Shown here: positions 63,006-64,000 of the stretch, in pieces
Position numbering within the stretch: position 1 is the first letter of the stretch
Layout: each line of letters begins with the position of its first letter
Assembly (NCBI RefSeq): GCF_964204645.1
Contig: NW_027437436.1
Span: forward strand, 62,001-126,000
Length of the DNA: 64,000 nt
From: Tubulanus polymorphus
Lineage: Eukaryota; Nemertea; Palaeonemertea; Tubulaniformes; Tubulanidae
Direction: 5' to 3'
Position numbers and translations under genes: made by a program
Notes under the pieces: generated by a model
What the model saw: the letters and a program-made list of their open reading frames with translations, nothing else
Databases searched by the model: none
Told to the model about the DNA's origin: nothing

Positions 63006-63888
63006 GGGTCAATGTGAAAATTTTTTATCGTTGCTTTTGTTCTACAGAAAAATCGTTCATTGTGGCCCGAATCAGCCACCATAGAATCGAATCGAACTCG
63101 GCATTTTTTTCGAAAAAAAAAATCGAAGACAAGATAGTACGATGTTCAAAAGGAAGTGAAAAGTGAGAAATACTTGTACGATGAAGCGATATAAATTTGT
63201 ACAGTCCAATAGATTATTTTAACTTGTTCATTTAATTTGTCTGTATATTTCAATGTGTTATGTAAATACATGTAGGTAGCTAATATTTTCGTAAATGCCT
63301 TTAGTAATTCTAATTGTTATTATTAAATCAGCTTTTATTAATCATAAATGAAAGTTTTAATAAATCATTCAATTCGTCAGTATCATTTCCAATACATAAA
63401 GTTAATATTTTTTTCTGATGACAGGCGAGGATAGTTTGCGGACTGGCTGGTGTCGAGACAAAGGATAATGAAAACCATATCGTAAAGATAAAACGACATT
63501 AAAATTCAAGCAAAACACATCCAAATGAAAATGTCGAAAATAGCTAAATGAAATTGACATCAATCGGACGAGTGGTGCGCTCATATCACTTAAAACACTG
63601 AAGCTAAATTGAATTGAATACATTTTGGCCTATACGGCTTCCCATAGTCACCCTCCGAGGAGCTCCACTGCATATGAACTTTGAACTAAAATGGTTGGCA
63701 GCCGCTCGAAATATACGCTCATTTCGCGAAACAATGGGATAATTCTCAGGCCTACGGATGCGATAAGGTAAATCTATGGCATCCATAGAAAGATAATAAA
63801 ACACTGAAATCAATTGCTCGATACTTACCTCAAATGATATTTAAGTCGTAGATGAAGATTTATTCGTCTATTACAAAGTGATTGTTAA
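63006..63888. other. No gene recognised; one foldback end
   Basis: GGCCCGAATCAGCCACCATA at 63064-63083 equals the end of the foldback element at 55443-55462. Rest featureless. Confidence 0.45.
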
Positions 63889-63902
63889 GCGCCATCTAGT
63901 GG
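63889..63902 (-). promoter_or_regulatory. CTCF-type core site
   Basis: The minus strand reads CCACTAGATGGCGC, matching all 14 positions of the CTCF core CCASYAGRKGGCRS known from vertebrates and flies. Binding in this animal is not shown. Confidence 0.4.
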
Positions 63903-64000
63903 TCATTGGTAACCCCGAGCAAAATGGCGTTAGAGATAAACGAAATTATCTATTGGCATCTTGGCCCAGGCCTAGTTGCAGTCGTGACTTCAGAGAACTG

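Overview
The window looks like genomic DNA of a marine invertebrate animal; a lophotrochozoan such as a mollusc is my guess, but no marker fixes the species. The evidence is spliced genes with GT-AG introns, L1-like and other non-LTR retrotransposon remnants, a tRNA-derived SINE, pogo and piggyBac DNA transposons, many MITEs, and two AT-rich, compact, virus-like elements of the Polinton/Maverick (adintovirus) class.

Region 1 (1-14267) is the right-hand part of a large Polinton; its left end lies outside the window. It carries an integrase with chromodomain, a packaging ATPase, a double jelly-roll major capsid protein, a penton-like minor capsid protein, a coiled-coil membrane protein, several small virion and membrane proteins, and a protein-primed DNA polymerase B. 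INT and ATPase read rightward; everything else reads leftward. Most genes have their own 15-30 bp intergenic region holding one of two promoter-like motifs: class L (T-run then TAAATAAATG) before structural and membrane genes, class E (TTTNAATAAAAA then TATWAWAATG) before zinc-finger and replication genes. The polymerase reading frame is broken twice, so this copy is probably not autonomous. No adenovirus-type protease is visible; it may lie to the left.

Region 2 (23161-27316) is the most unusual object: a complete 4156 bp element with a perfect 6 bp target duplication (TAGGTC) and AG...CT ends. Its two arms are near-identical 1.68 kb inverted copies around a 793 bp unique centre. It has no integrase, polymerase, ATPase or capsid gene, yet shares a 44 bp terminal core, both promoter classes and a 3' intergenic signal with the large Polinton. 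It looks like a satellite or miniature parasite of that Polinton lineage, with its own small genes (a zinc-finger protein, a one-pass membrane protein and a membrane plus zinc-finger protein).

Region 3 is the host DNA (14268-23154 and 27323-64000). On the minus strand are pieces of an immunoglobulin-type receptor family: a signal-peptide exon (52.3-52.4 kb), an Ig exon (49.5-49.9 kb), a cytoplasmic-tail exon with nine tandem 14-residue tyrosine repeats, seven of them YxxM (29.0-29.5 kb), and a second, decayed paralogue (Ig 20.5-20.8 kb, transmembrane exon 20.0-20.1 kb). On the plus strand a complete three-exon gene (58224-59735) encodes a 94-residue secreted peptide with four CX3C motifs.

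The rest is repeats: a 4.2 kb pogo-like transposon (43840-48041) inside an 11.4 kb structure bounded by 0.6 kb inverted repeats (38073-49471), a piggyBac-family element nested in a foldback element (53890-55462), an L1-like element (30.0-32.4 kb), another LINE 3' part (60.8-61.7 kb), a decayed YqaJ nuclease gene (62.1-62.8 kb), and satellites with CTCF-like cores near 15 kb.
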